The position numbers were made by a program, and so were the translations under genes. Positions 44,498 through 57,500 of a DNA stretch of 64,000 nt are shown in pieces. The DNA lies in contig NEEC01000007.1 of assembly GCA_002189035.1 (NCBI GenBank), forward strand, positions 2,604,001 to 2,668,000. The letters run 5' to 3'. Source of the stretch: Utricularia gibba. Taxonomy: Eukaryota > Streptophyta > Magnoliopsida > Lamiales > Lentibulariaceae. Each line of letters opens with the position of its first letter. Position 1 is the first letter of the stretch. A model generated the notes under the pieces. The model had not been told where the DNA came from. It saw only the letters and a program-made list of their open reading frames with translations, and made no database searches.

Positions 44498-47400
44498 ATG
44501 GAAGTTGTCAGTGGGACAATAGGAGAAACTGGTGATCGGGATGGTGGCGGCATTGATGGTACTGAAAATGTGGAGGTGCAGAGAAAGGATACTCCTGAGA
44601 GAGAGCCCAAGGTGAAGCGAAAAATGAAGACTCCAACCCAATTGGAGCTTCTTGAGAAAACATATGCTGGTAAACTTTTGTGTTTTACTCAAGATTCGGA
44701 TTATCGTCTTCTGTGAAGGGTTGGTGGGTATGGGCGTTGCATAGGATTAGGCGTTACTTTCTTATTCGTTGTTCTGATTCATAATTATAATTGAATTAAA
44801 TTTATTTTTTTGAAATTGTCTCCAGTGGAAGCTTATCCATCGGAGGCATTGAGAGCAGAGCTCTCTGTGAAATTAGGCCTATCCGACCGGCAGCTGCAGA
44901 TGTGGTTTTGTCATCGAAGGCTAAAAGACAGAAAACCGCCAAAGGAAAAACAGAGAAAGAAGGCTCCTTCCAACTCTGCAGTTGAAGCACACAGTGGTGG
45001 GAGTGCACCTGAAATTGCAGTTAAAAATGCTGTTGTACCAAATGACTTTAGCGCTGGTTTATTCCTTTTTGAAAATGTGGACCTCCAGAATCAGCAGCGA
45101 TTGCATCGAGTTGTTCATAATGTTGGGGCTCCTGTTCCCAAATATGAGCCACCTCTGGCAATATCAGAACAGAGAGCAATTAGATATGTTGAGGCACAGT
45201 TAGGGGAACAGTTGAGGGAAGATGGCCCAATTTTAGGGATGGAGTTCGATCCACTACCCCCTGGTGCATTTGGTGCTCCTATTGGTAAAGATTTTAATGT
45301 ATATTTAAATTTTTCATTGCTTCTAGTTGTGCAATATTAGTTCTCTAGGGAGCTGCCATTTATGCTGATGAACTCATTTAGTTAACTGCGGTACTTTTAC
45401 AGTTATTTTCTTTCTTTACGTGACATTCAGCTTTTTCTCACAGTGTTTTAAGTGATCTGCAGATTTTGTTTTTAATTAATCTGACCATTCCTTGTTTCCA
45501 GTTCCATCAGAGAATAAGAATTCTTCTGGCAGGCCGTATGATGCTCAACCAATTCAGGTTACTCTTCTGTTCAATATCTTTCTCAGCTTCATGTCATCCT
45601 GCGCGGTTATCATCTCACATTGATATATCTGTAATCAACACCTTAATTTTTCTGTCGTAATCCCTTTTCATCTTATAAAAAGTGGTTAGAATTAGATGTG
45701 TGAATCTATGTGACAAGTGCGTGACTTCAAAAAAAGAAAAAAGTGACCGCTTGTGCTTTGTGAGAGAAGATGTAATTGTTTTCTGATAGGGAAGCTAACA
45801 TCTGGCTTATCAGGCTGCCTCCAGAGCTGTGCACGAGTTTCAATTTCTTCCAGAGAAGCCAGTAGCCGGAAATGATCTCCATGAGAGATTTTCATCTCCA
45901 CAGATTTATCACTCATCGATTGATGTTGCAAGTGCTCGATTTTCATTACAAAGTGGGGCGTCCTTTTCACATTGCAATGATCAAGTTCCTTCAGGATTTA
46001 TTGTCAGCCAATTACAAATACCCAAGATCAGTGGTTTGGCTCAGCATCTTGATACTGTTCTTACAGTAGCCCCTGCTGTAAGTACTGGTATTGGTTCTCC
46101 TCATCCAATACATTCTGTCACTGGGGCTGATGTTCAGATCACTACACCAGAGAAGCACATGGTCCGTGATTCTGAGCGGTCAGAGAGGAAACGGAAGGTA
46201 AAATTTATCTTTATGTCACTTCTGTTCTCTAGCCTGCTCTTGTTTACTTGTCCATATCATTTATCCAGATGAAAACAATGTTCTGTCTGATGGCTCACTA
46301 CATCTCTATTCTGTTTGTGCGTGTGGATGGCTTTTAATGAAACTGCTGCGTTTTCAGGAATTGTATTTTCATAAATCTTCCATGCATCTTTGTATCCAGG
46401 CTGAAGTTGCTCGAATAGCCAAAGAAGTTGAATCGCATGAGAAAAGGATCAGAAAAGAGCTAGAGAAACAGAATTTGTTGATGAAAAAGGTATGCATTGC
46501 TTCCACCATTTTGTTGGGATCTAGTATATTTCTCTACCCGTTACCAGTTATTTTAACTTTGAGTAGGCATCGCTTAAAGATTATATTTTCCTGTTCTGTA
46601 GAGAGAAGAGCAGATGAAGAAAGAGATGGAAAGGCAGATTCGTGAGCAGCGGAAAGAAGAAGAGAAATTGCTGCGTGAAAAGCAGCGAGAAGAAGAGAGA
46701 TACCAGAGAGAGCAAAGACGTGAATTGGAAAGGCGGGAGAAATTTTTGCAGAAAGAGTACATAAGAGTTAGTTCAAATTTATTCATTGCCTAAAACATTT
46801 TTAAGATACATCAGGAGCATTTTTTTCTGTTTAGGCGGAGAAGAGGAGGCTCAAGGAAGAAATGCGCAGAGAAAAGGAAGCTGCAAAGCTGAAAGCTGCT
46901 AATGATAGAGCTGCTGCTCGCAGAGTTGCCAAGGAATCCATAGAATTGTTTGACGATGAAAGGTTGGAGCTGATGGAGCTTGCAGGGAAAACTTGGAATT
47001 TGCCTTTTTCTCTTGGCAGTCGGGATTTCGATGCCCTCAACTCGTATAAAGGTGGGAAGCTGCTTTTGATCTTTTGTTGCTTTTCGTTCCTTTTATCATA
47101 AAACATCATAAAACTGATCCCAAATCATATATATTTTTTTTTAGTTTCTCATCCTGAAAGCTCTTTGTTCGATTTTCTGTGATTTTTCTTTTTTAGATAA
47201 ACTAATGGAGTTTCCACCAAGGTCGGTGCCTCTGAAGAGACCCTTTCAGTCACAACCGTGGAGTGATTCTGAGGAGAATGTTGGTAACCTTCTAATGGTG
47301 AGATTACTTTCTTTATGTTTGTGCTGCTTTTTGTTGCATTGCATGGTTTCTACATGTTATTCATGTAACTGCGTTGGAATATGATAAGTCCATTCAAGAT

Positions 47401-50400
47401 TCGCTTTTTTCTTGCACCTCCTCTGCTGAAGTCTTTCCAATGGTTACATGTTCATAGCATTGCAAGTAGCTATTCCCTCTGTTTTTACTGTGCATTCAGG
47501 AGATACACATCAAATCTCATAATCCCGGGTATGTTGTGTTGGATAATCGGCCATCTGCTGCATTATGTGATATATTGGTTAATCTATAGAAATAATTCCA
47601 CACATTGTTGGGTGATATATTTAATTTCCTTTTTCCACTTTTCTCACCTTGAATTTAGGTTTGGAGATTCCTGATTGCTTTCGCTGATGTTCTTGGTCTG
47701 TGGCCGTTCACCCTAGATGAGTTTGTGCAATCATTGCATGACTTCGTAAGTCTAAAGCTGTGTTTCCTTTCTGCATCGCTTCATTTCATTCATTGATGTG
47801 GCTGATCCATTCTCTGGTCTCAGGATTCCAGGTTGTTAGGAGAGCTCCACATGGCCCTTTTGAGATGCATCATTAACGACATTGAAGAGGTTGCAAGAGC
47901 ATCAATTGCTTCAATGACAGCAAATCAAACTTCGGCTGCCATCTCTGCTGGTGGGCATCCAAAGATTGTGGAAGGGGTACGCTTTTAGCCATTTGTTTTA
48001 ACACGTGCAATGCCTTGAAAAGTTACTTACTCCTAGCACTTAGCAGGCTTATGCTTGGGGTTTGACTTGCTGAGTTGGCAGCGCCTCCTAACTCCATTAA
48101 CTTGGCCCGAAGTTTTGCGCCAGTTTGCTCTCTCAGCAGGTTTTGGGCCGAAGTTGAAGAAATCTAGTGCTAAATCTGCTTGTTTTGATGATGAGAACGA
48201 GGTATGGGACTTGATCATTATAAATAACGTGCATGGTTTCCATTGTATTTTCTGTGATGTCTGTTTTTTATTTGTGCAGGGTGACAATTGTGCGGATAAT
48301 ATATCAAACATACGAAGTGGAGCAGCTGCTGAGAATGCTTTTGCCATCATGCAAGAAAAAGGTTTTTCTAGACCTCGAAGATCCAGGCACCGGTTGACTC
48401 CAGGAACTGTGAAATTTGCAGCATTCCATGTACTTTCGGTGGAGGGGAGTACAGGACTTTCAATCCTGGAAGTTGCTGAAAAAATTCAGGTGGATTGGTT
48501 GTACTTTATCTACACCTTTTAACATATCGCTGACAAGTATCACCTTTTCTTCAAAGAGGTCTGGTCTTAGGGATCTGACAACGAGCAAAACGCCTGAAGC
48601 ATCAATTTCTGCTGCTTTGTCAAGGGATACAAAACTCTTTGAGAGAACAGCTCCTTCAACATACTGTGTACGCTCACCTTATCGAAAAGACCCATCTGAT
48701 GCAGAGCTGGTTCTGTCTGCTGCAAGGGAGAGAGTTCGATTATTCATGAATGGGAACACAGATGATGAAGTGGCAGAAGATGTTGAGAAGGATGAAGCTG
48801 AGAGGGATCCAGACTCAGAAAGTGATGTTGCTGATGATGCTGATGTTGATAATATTAGCTCTGGTGCAAAACTAGCAGGAGCTTCTTGTTCTAGGGAAAC
48901 AAACATGTATGAAAATGGCTTCGAATGTGCCGAGGATAATTGTCAGGAGCAATTATCAGGTTCTGTTACCGATGCCACTGGAGGTTCCAGCAGTAGATCA
49001 ACTTTGAAGCAGCCCATAGATACGATCACTCTCAATGGAGGACCAGCTGTTCAGCATCTGCAAAACACTGTGGCTGATGAGTGTGACTCTGGAGAGCATT
49101 GGGTCCGAGGGCTTACTGAAGGGGAGTATGGAACACTTTCAGTTGAAGAGCGTCTCAGTGCTCTGGTTGCCCTTGTTGAAACAGCAAATGAAGGAAATGC
49201 TGTCCGTATTGCTTTGGAGGTACAATTGAGTTCACTGAATAATGCACTGGTTTTTGCAGTATTATAATAATTTTTTGTCTTCTAGGATCGACTTGAGGCA
49301 GCAAATGCTCTAAAAAAGCAAATGTGGGCTGAGGCGCAACTTGATAAACGTCGATCAAAAGATGATCAGATGAGGTTGCCCTGCTCAACTATGGCAAGTG
49401 AAGGAGCAGAAAAAAATTTGGTTAGCGACTATGGGAGGAGCTCACAACTGAGAGTAGATACAAAATGTGATTCGCAGTTGGGATCTCCCAGAATGCCGCT
49501 TATAGATTTAAATGATCAGCAATGTGATGACATTTTTTTCAGCGACAGAATGGAAGCCAAGGAAGAATGCTCCTTTGTTAATGAAAACTTGTTTGAGCCT
49601 TCTGGATATGCCACAGAAAGGACACGATCAGATTTGAGAGTTCTGATTAATCACCAGGCTGAGGGGTGTACACATACCGGTCATTACCACTTGGACTAGA
49701 TCGCAGATATAACAGATATTGGCAGTTTATTGCATCTTCTTCTTGCAGTGATACTGGGTCAGGCAGGATATTTGTCGAGTTGTGCAACAATTCTTGGAGA
49801 ATGATTGATTCTGAAGAGGTTACTGAAATTTGTTTTTCTGTATTGTTGTGTGCATTACACAAAACTTTATTACTAATGAGGACTCGCATGCTACCCTGTG
49901 TAGGCTTTCCATGGTCTGTTATCTTCATTAGATGTCCGTGGGATCAGAGAGTCTCATCTGCATTCAATGCTGCGAAGCATTGAGCCATCTTTTAGGGACT
50001 CTGTTCGAAGAGGCCTGCTTCACTTCAATTCTGGTGCACAAATCCATCAAGAAACTAGAAAAAGTTTTCTTGAGGTAAGACAGCATTTTTACTAGTTCAG
50101 GTATCTCATAGAATGCAGCATCAACTTTATGTTCTTTTGTAAGGGGTTTTCTACATCACATACAATTGCAACTGAGCATGGAGGAACTGAAGCTACCGAT
50201 AAAATGGGTAAACATGAGGCGTTTGAATCATGGATGTGGAAGGAATGCTTCAACTGCAACACATTAGCTGCACTGAAGTATGGAACACTAAGGCGCCCAC
50301 GGTTGCTTGAAATTTGCAAGAGTTGCTATGCCTTGGTATGCCCATCTTTTGGCTGGGTATGCAGCTGTCCGGATAAAGGTTTTGATATCTCCAGCCATGA

Positions 50401-51849
50401 TTCTCAATCTGAAGGCAAAGTGGAACACAGAGAGTCCAGTGCTGCGTTCACTCCCAGTCTGTCTCTTCCTCCAAGGCTCAAGTTTTTGAAAGCTCAGTTG
50501 TCTACAATTGAGGTTCTCCACCGCCCAAAGCCTGGTTTTGTGACACTAGCCACTTTCTTTTCAACTTGTTTCACGAGTGTGTATTCTTTGCAGGCATATG
50601 TCCCATCCGAATCTTTCAATGTTTGTTGGTCGGATGATGTCCGGAGGTCATTTGCTCTGAAGCTGCTTATGGCTTCCACAGCTGAGGAGCTCCTTCAGGT
50701 TTGTCAATGCAATGACATTCAAAGTGGCTTCGTTCTGCTTTGGCTAATTGATTTCTGGGGTGTTCAGATTATCACGATGCTCGAATGTAGCATCAAGAGA
50801 GACTTCTTTTCTCCAAACTTCACACCAACCACCGAGCTGTTGAGTTCCACGAAATTTGGAGAAATCAGTTACAGCTATAGTTCTTCCTCTTCTGAAGTGG
50901 TGCCAGTCATCCCATGGGTTCCTCTGACTGCTGCTGCTGTCAGCTTAAGGCTAATGGAGATAGATTCAGCCCTTTACTATGCACCGGAGCAGAAAGATGG
51001 TCGTCAAACGGACAACGAAGCCGGGTTTTTTTCTGTGAGAACACTTGCATCTGTGTACTTGTGTTTCATTTGATTGTTTCACCTGAATCCTGATTCCGTA
51101 TCATTTGCAGAAATACTCCTCCATGTGTTCGTCCCTGGGGATTCATGTGAACGAGGCTTCACAAGATGGAAATTTGCGGCAAAGCAGTGGTACGCACGAT
51201 CCTGGAAACCAGGCTTTTGGATTGAGACGAGGGCGGGGACGGCCACGCGGGGCAGCCGCACACGAGGTGGTAAAACTAACAGATTGGACCGATTCCCTCC
51301 ACGGAAGGGCAGCAGCCTGCCCCAGTCGGCGGCCGGAAGGGTCGTTTCTCCAACCGAGGCCGGTGGAGAGGTGCTCGTACTGCAGCCAAATATTATGTTG
51401 AGGAATCAGAGAAAAAGGAGGACACCGAAGCTCAGGAGGACCAACCAGAACCGAAGGAAATGCTCGGCCGAATCGAAGGAGCTGAAAATGCCGCAACCAG
51501 TTCTGGAAGATCGGAATTCGATGAAGAAAATGTTCAAGCATCGGGTGATGAGTATCATGAAGTCAAGGGTGGCTTCTCTGGTTCGAAGTCAGGGGAGTTT
51601 GCAGAAGGATGTGAAATTGGTGGCGAGCGCCGTGTGCAAGCTGATGATAACGACGAGGAATACGACAACGATGATGATGACGGTAAAGGTTCTGAGGATC
51701 TGGGTGACGGCGAGGAATACTACACCCGCGGATACGAAGAGGGAAACCAGTCCCACCATCAACAGCAAGCTCAAAAGCTCGATGAAGATGAAGCTTACTC
51801 TCCCGACTCCTCCCCTGACTCGCCCTCCTCCTCCGAGTATAGTTACTGA
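44498..51849 (+). CDS. Homeobox-DDT domain protein RINGLET-like (RLT1/RLT2)
   Basis: Nineteen exons: 44498-44669, 44826-45284, 45502-45557, 45814-46197, 46400-46489, 46602-46766, 46835-47051, 47197-47297, 47659-47745, 47824-47976, 48047-48201, 48280-48489, 48557-49219, 49286-49818, 49904-50074, 50144-50512, 50594-50698, 50768-51034, 51111-51849. In order: homeodomain (KMKTPTQLELLEKTYA, QLQMWFCHRRLKDRK), Lys/Glu coiled coil, DDT domain (VWRFLIAFADVLGLWPFTLD), HARE-HTH (VKFAAFHVLSVEG), WHIM motifs (GEYGTLSVEERL; YRSLPLGLDRRYNRYWQF) and an acidic tail ending SSSEYSY. RLT proteins partner ISWI ATPases (CHR11/17) in nucleosome spacing and repress flowering genes. The exons sum to 5096 nt; four one-base gaps, all in G runs, break the frame (see findings). 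With four bases added the length would be 1699 aa, as in the family. Confidence 0.9.
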
Positions 51850-52140
51850 TACTAACTTCAACACAAGTTCGATTCAAGCATTTTCGCTCTCGTCAAGATG
51901 AAGATACCCGCATCTTTGACCTGAGGAACTGCATCAACCTGATTTAACAAGTTAGTAGGTTTCCTTATGTCTTGCTCCTGTTGCATTGTTGATGCAAATG
52001 GTGAGGTTGAGGAGATGAATGTGATTAGTAAATGGATGGGAGGCCTGACTCTCCCCTTACTCTGCAGTTCAGCTTGTCCCAACAGATGGCCAGAATCAGT
52101 TAATATATTTGAAATGTTCAAACTGCAATTGTCTTCACTT

Positions 52141-53913
52141 TCAGGCATGCAAACCAACCTTTGAGTACCTCTTGCAGAAGGCTTTCATTCTTCGTAAACC
52201 CACCTCAAGCAACGATGGCTCGACTGCAAATGTGATCCGTACCCAGTTCTTGAGCCCCACAGCAATCCCTGTGGCAGCAACAAATGCTGATTATGTTGGC
52301 ACATTGGATTATCTGCGGTTTTAAATGATGCAGCATCAGTATGAAATGCTGTCTTGAAAATGTTACCTGGTAAGATGACAACAGATTCTTCCTTTGCCAG
52401 CTTCACGCAGAAGTCTAAATCATCCTCAATGCCATTAAGAAGAGATGGCTCAAGCTTAACCTGAGAAAGTAGAAATGGATTTACTGCAAGTCGTGTGACA
52501 GATCACAGGTGTGTGTTTTGCTTTGTTTACCATTGCAGACATGGATGCTTCCGGTTTATGGAAGCAAGTTACACAAGGTGTGTCCTTGATGTGATTGTAG
52601 CATATCTCTGCGCACACTCGAAGATTGTTTACAATTTTGGACAAGAAATCACCTTGTGTGTCACTTAGAATTCGTGGAAGTGCCCCCTTCAGGGATATGA
52701 ATCAGAATATCAGAATGCTATGGATGATACAAATATCTTGAAACAGAGCAGATTTAAGAACCTGAACGAAGGTTGTAGGATCAGGGCTGATATCAGCGAA
52801 GCCTTTGATGCTCTCAATGACCTGCAGACAAGAAAAACTCTTGATGACACCGGGAAGAAACAAAATCAAGACAGGCTCAGAGGGTACCCCTTGTTCTGCA
52901 AGAACACCATCCGGATCATATGCCACAATCCAGCCGATTCTCCAACCAGGAACAGCCCATCTCTTAGATATCGACCCAATTGTTACAATTGGAGTGATGG
53001 ATCCGAATACCCCCAATGGAACAAAAGGAGTGTTTCCAAAGGTCAGGTGTCCATAAACTTCATCAGAAATCAATAAAATTCCAAGCTTCCTTGCCATCTC
53101 TGCAACCTATAGAAACAATCATCATAACCATCTACCAAATCAATTCAGAGAGTTGGCATGCATTAATTTAGTCCAGAAACCTTCCTCAAGTGTTCATATT
53201 TGTAAGTATTTCCACAAGGATTCCCAGGATTGATAATAACCATAGCTACGGTGTTGTCATCTGCCAAAGCTTCAACCCCAGCTAAATCCACTTCCCAGCC
53301 ATTCTCTGGAAGCAAGTTGTAATGACGAGTCTTGATGTGACCGTAGGCGCAACGGGCTTCATAGTAAGGGTAGCCTGGCCTCGGAAGCAATATATTTGCT
53401 TTAGGACGAGCAAGTGCAGTTAGAATCCCTTCCATTGCTTGACTGCAGCCAATTGTCAGGTAAACATCATCTGCTGATAATTTGTACGGAAGGTCCTTAG
53501 ACAAATACTCTGCCACCGCCCTGCACATGAAGAAGAACATCCCGTTAACTGTGATGAATCCATCGATGATCCGAAACGAAAATCTGCCATTGAAAGCACT
53601 GGATTTCTGAAAAAAAAAAAAAAAAACACCTGCGGGCCTCAGGAATCCCGGCGGAGGGAGGGTAGCCGTTGAAGTCGGCGCAGCGAAGGGCGTCGCAAAT
53701 GGCGTCTTCCGCGAGGTGGGTAATCGCGTAGGATGGGTGAGAGGAAGGGTCCCCATAACCCAGGACAACTACGGGTTTGTCGTCATCAGCAACGAGATTA
53801 TCGGTCAGCGTTACGAGTATACTTCTAATAGTTGACGGAGAAGCCTGTTGAAGATCCTCGTTTCCCAGGAAACGCCATTTTCCGACCGGTGATCCTCCCG
53901 TCTCCTTCTCCAT
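52141..53913 (-). CDS. Tyrosine/nicotianamine aminotransferase-like enzyme (PLP class I)
   Basis: Seven exons: 53630-53913, 53181-53520, 52888-53106, 52762-52821, 52531-52686, 52367-52460, 52141-52268; GT-AG throughout, 1281 nt, 426 aa. Landmarks: [11 protein letters not shown] near the start, [47 protein letters not shown] and the PLP-lysine segment [15 protein letters not shown]. The fold is the alpha-family aminotransferase; plant relatives are tyrosine aminotransferases (tocopherol and rosmarinate routes) and the SUR1 C-S lyase. In several family members the loop before the Lys reads GSLSKRW as here. No transit peptide is seen, so a cytosolic enzyme is likely. Intron 1 has a 16-base T run near its donor. 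The substrate cannot be decided from sequence. Convergent with RLT. Confidence 0.92.
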
Positions 53914-54560
53914 CGCTAGCTCCCAAGGTGCACAGTCAGTGACAACGAGGCACTGCAGCAGTGACACATTATTTTTATATATAAAAATTAAGGTACACAT
54001 TTTTTAATCAATTTTTAAAATAGTAAATCATAACGTTTCTATAGCATGCGTTTCAGACTAATTTAATTCCCGTTTAATACAAAATCCAAATTTAATAATT
54101 GCGGAATATACGTGTTTTGTTTTACACATTTAATGAAAATTTATATGTGGGGCCAGAGTGATAACGACGCCGTATTAGACCACTGGCTCACAGGGAGTTT
54201 ACCCGGCAACTTTAGCGATGGAATTTTCAATTTCAGTTGTTTCGACCGTTGAAACCAAGACTTTATTACTAGATTTTCACGTTCTCCCTCTCCTCCTAGG
54301 AAGACGCTCGATTTCCGCCGGTCGAACTACTTTCTTGGTTTCTTTCCCAGAGTTTGTCCTGATCGCTCTTGGGATATGCCTTCGCTGGATTGAGGTTCAT
54401 GGCTGGGGAAGCGATGGGGGAATCTGCGTACAGTTTGCTGGATTGGATGGGCTACTGATTTCTAGGGTATTTTAATTTCTGTCGAGAACGTTGGTGTTTA
54501 GAGTTGTCCTCTATTTTTGCTTGATCGTATGCCTGACACAAAGGTGTGAGTATGCTATCT
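53914..54560. other. Divergent promoter between aminotransferase and TPX2-like gene
   Basis: 54218 is an ATG followed by 85 codons without recognisable content; it may be 5' UTR or a first exon of the TPX2-like gene. 53990-54130 is AT-rich. Confidence 0.35.
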
Positions 54561-57500
54561 GCTGTTGCGCAAGAAAATTCAGTTCTTATGATTGATGTTT
54601 CATCATCTTGTCTTGTCAGCATTTATGCTCTGGATAAAGGCGACAAGAGCGTTTCAGCCGCAGATTCTATGCTGTTTTGATGACGATGATGAGCAAACGT
54701 TGCCCGAGACACTCCGGGAAGTGCCTGCTGCATCAAATTCTTTGCAAGTATCACGATCTAAAACACTGTTGCAAGCCATGTTGGTGTTAGTTAATTCACA
54801 TCAGAAGACTGAAAAACACAACCGTTTATGATAAATAGTAATCGATGCTTCGCATATTGCATGCCTGGAAAAGAAGTGCTTCCACTGGAAACCACCTTGA
54901 TAAATGCTGTTGAAGCGGGAAAATTCCTTGTAAGAATGAGCTGAAGGTGTGAGAATATGGGGTTCCAATCAGAACCTTTCTCTGTTCTTCTTTGCTTTTT
55001 TCGGTTTTTTAGTCATGATGCTTTATTGCATTTGCAGAATAAGGAAGTCACCAACTCTGAGGTGACTTCCAGAGAAAATGGAAAGTATGCCCTCATTTCA
55101 CTAACACTCTGTTCTTGATGAATATGTAAACCATTTCAAGATGAATCACCTTCATTCTGCATTCTCAATTGTGGTAACCAAGGTATCCTCTACGGAAGCT
55201 GCTCAAGGTCAAATTCCTTTTTGTGCTCTTACTTGGAACATGCCCTAACTGCAATTGCATTGACATTTGAAACTCACATCTGCAAAATTTGTGCCTCAAA
55301 GTCCGCACCCCAGTCCAATAGAGAGTTGAGGCAACTGAAGAGATGGCTAGCATGCCCCTAAACAAGTCTGAAGATGCACAAATCACAAGCCAGGGAATAT
55401 CAAGTGGCCCAAACGTGCATCCATTTTCTATTAAGGAATCAAAATACCTTGCTCATTGTAAAAACGCTCCTAATTCTTCTCAGAGTATGCCGGTCTTTCA
55501 AACTTTGCCCATGTAAATCAAGCCATCAAGAGAAAAGCTGGAAGGGAAGAAAATCTCATCCGGTGCATTTCATTCTCATTTTTTTCTTACATTAATATCA
55601 TTTCTATATGTTGCTATTTCTCATATTTGATGGCTCCGTTGACTATTTGTTTTCCTCACATTCTTACAGTTACTAAAGCTCCTAATCTACGTCACAAAAC
55701 GAATGGGGGAATCATCAACAGCAGTACAAACTTCAGCTTCACAAATATACAAATCTTTAAAGAAGAAAGAAAGGTAAATTAGGAAATGAAGGGTATTATT
55801 TTAGTTACTGTCTGTGTCCAAACTAACTCCAATTTTCACGCAGTAGATTTATGTACGAGAAGCACCTGCAGCACCATTTGCTTCTGCTGCAGAAATCATG
55901 AGGAAGTTCCAATCAGGAGCACGAGACCTGTCGTTCATCGCATTGGCTTTCTTTCACAGGCTCTCCAGTTCCGCATTGGCTACAATACCAAAATTTAAGG
56001 CTCGCCCCTTAAATAATAAGGTAGGCATATCCCTTCCAGTTTTTTTCCTATAAAATTCTGTACTTTTATTGCCCAAATTGTCCCAGATTTTACAGGCGCC
56101 TACTCTTCCTCCCTTACCAAGGAGTACACCACATATCCCTGAATTTAAAGTATGTTCTCATTGTCTTATATTTCTCTTTTTGTTCAGTTGGTTGGATAAA
56201 ATTTGTTACTTGTACAGGAGTTCCATTTGCAGACAATGGCCAAGGCCAATTACAATTCTGAAACATCGACTGCAGCCTCGAGCGAATCTACTGAGGTTAA
56301 GGTATATATTCCCGCAGCTAAGATGATAACGTTTGGATCATTTTGGAACACGCACCAGCTTGTGGAGAGATACTTGTGGTCATTTTCGGAGCTCTCAGTG
56401 GACACCTCACCTAACAGTACCAATATCACCTGCTCTTCAAACATCTCTCCGTGCAGAGCATATCAAAATCAAGAGTTCCAATGAACTAGAGAACGAGGAA
56501 CTTGAAAATATTCCACAGTTCAAGGCAAGACCATTGAATAGAAAGGTATGATGCTGCACAAGGTGATGACCCTCTGATGTGGCAGAACATTCCCATGTCT
56601 CCTTTCGACATGACTGCCACATGAGGAAACAGTTTACCATACTTCACGAAGTTAATTTTTCCATCAATAAGAGAATCCCACCTCCGTCTGCTGTTATTAA
56701 TAAATTTGACAAGGTTTGGAAAGCAACATTCCATGAAATCATGACTGCAATGCATTCCGCACTCTGCAACACAGTTCTAATGTATTTTTTTATTCCTCTC
56801 CTAATCTTTGTTTAGCTCTCAATATGTTCGGAAACACAACAGTATAAGAAGAATCTCCCTAGGAATACTACTTCAAACCCGTTCCATCTCTACACGGAGG
56901 TATCAATCTTTATTCTTTATCCGTTTTCCAGATTCATGTTCCTATTTTCTCTTTTTTTTTTCAGGAAAGAGGATCTGAGAAAGACAGAAGATTGGCTGGA
57001 GGAGTCAAGCATAAGCAAATGGAAGAGGAGCTGGCCAGGGTACCAAAAGGCAATCCATATCCTTAAACAACTGATTTCCCTGACCTTCCTATAACAAAAC
57101 TAGAAACTGGAAGGAGACTATTTAAGGCAGTTATAAACGAAGGGTTTGAATGTAAAGCAGTTATAAATGTTAGAATGCTTCTCTACATTGTTTCTGTATG
57201 TACACTGCTTATATACAATGACTCTTGGGTAGCTGTGCACAGCGGTCACATTTCTGTTAGCCTGAGCCGAAGCCTTGCACCAAACCAGAACCCCAAATGA
57301 GACTATTTAAGGCGCAGCCTATCTTGGAGTATGACTCTGCTTGTGTCTCATCGTATCTGCTGCTCTGTTATCATGCCGGCTGATTATACAATTTTTTGTC
57401 TTAACGGTAGACCCTATTCCAGAAACCTTTGAGAGAAGTTGAAGAGTTCAATCCACACGTGCCGCGCAGAGCAGTTGATAGAGCAGAATTCGAGAAGAAG

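Noticed and set aside
51074..51901. Separate 275-residue gene at the end of RLT
   Set aside because: It is the third frame of the last RLT exon; only a short part of it belongs to the RLT protein, owing to the G-run frame breaks.
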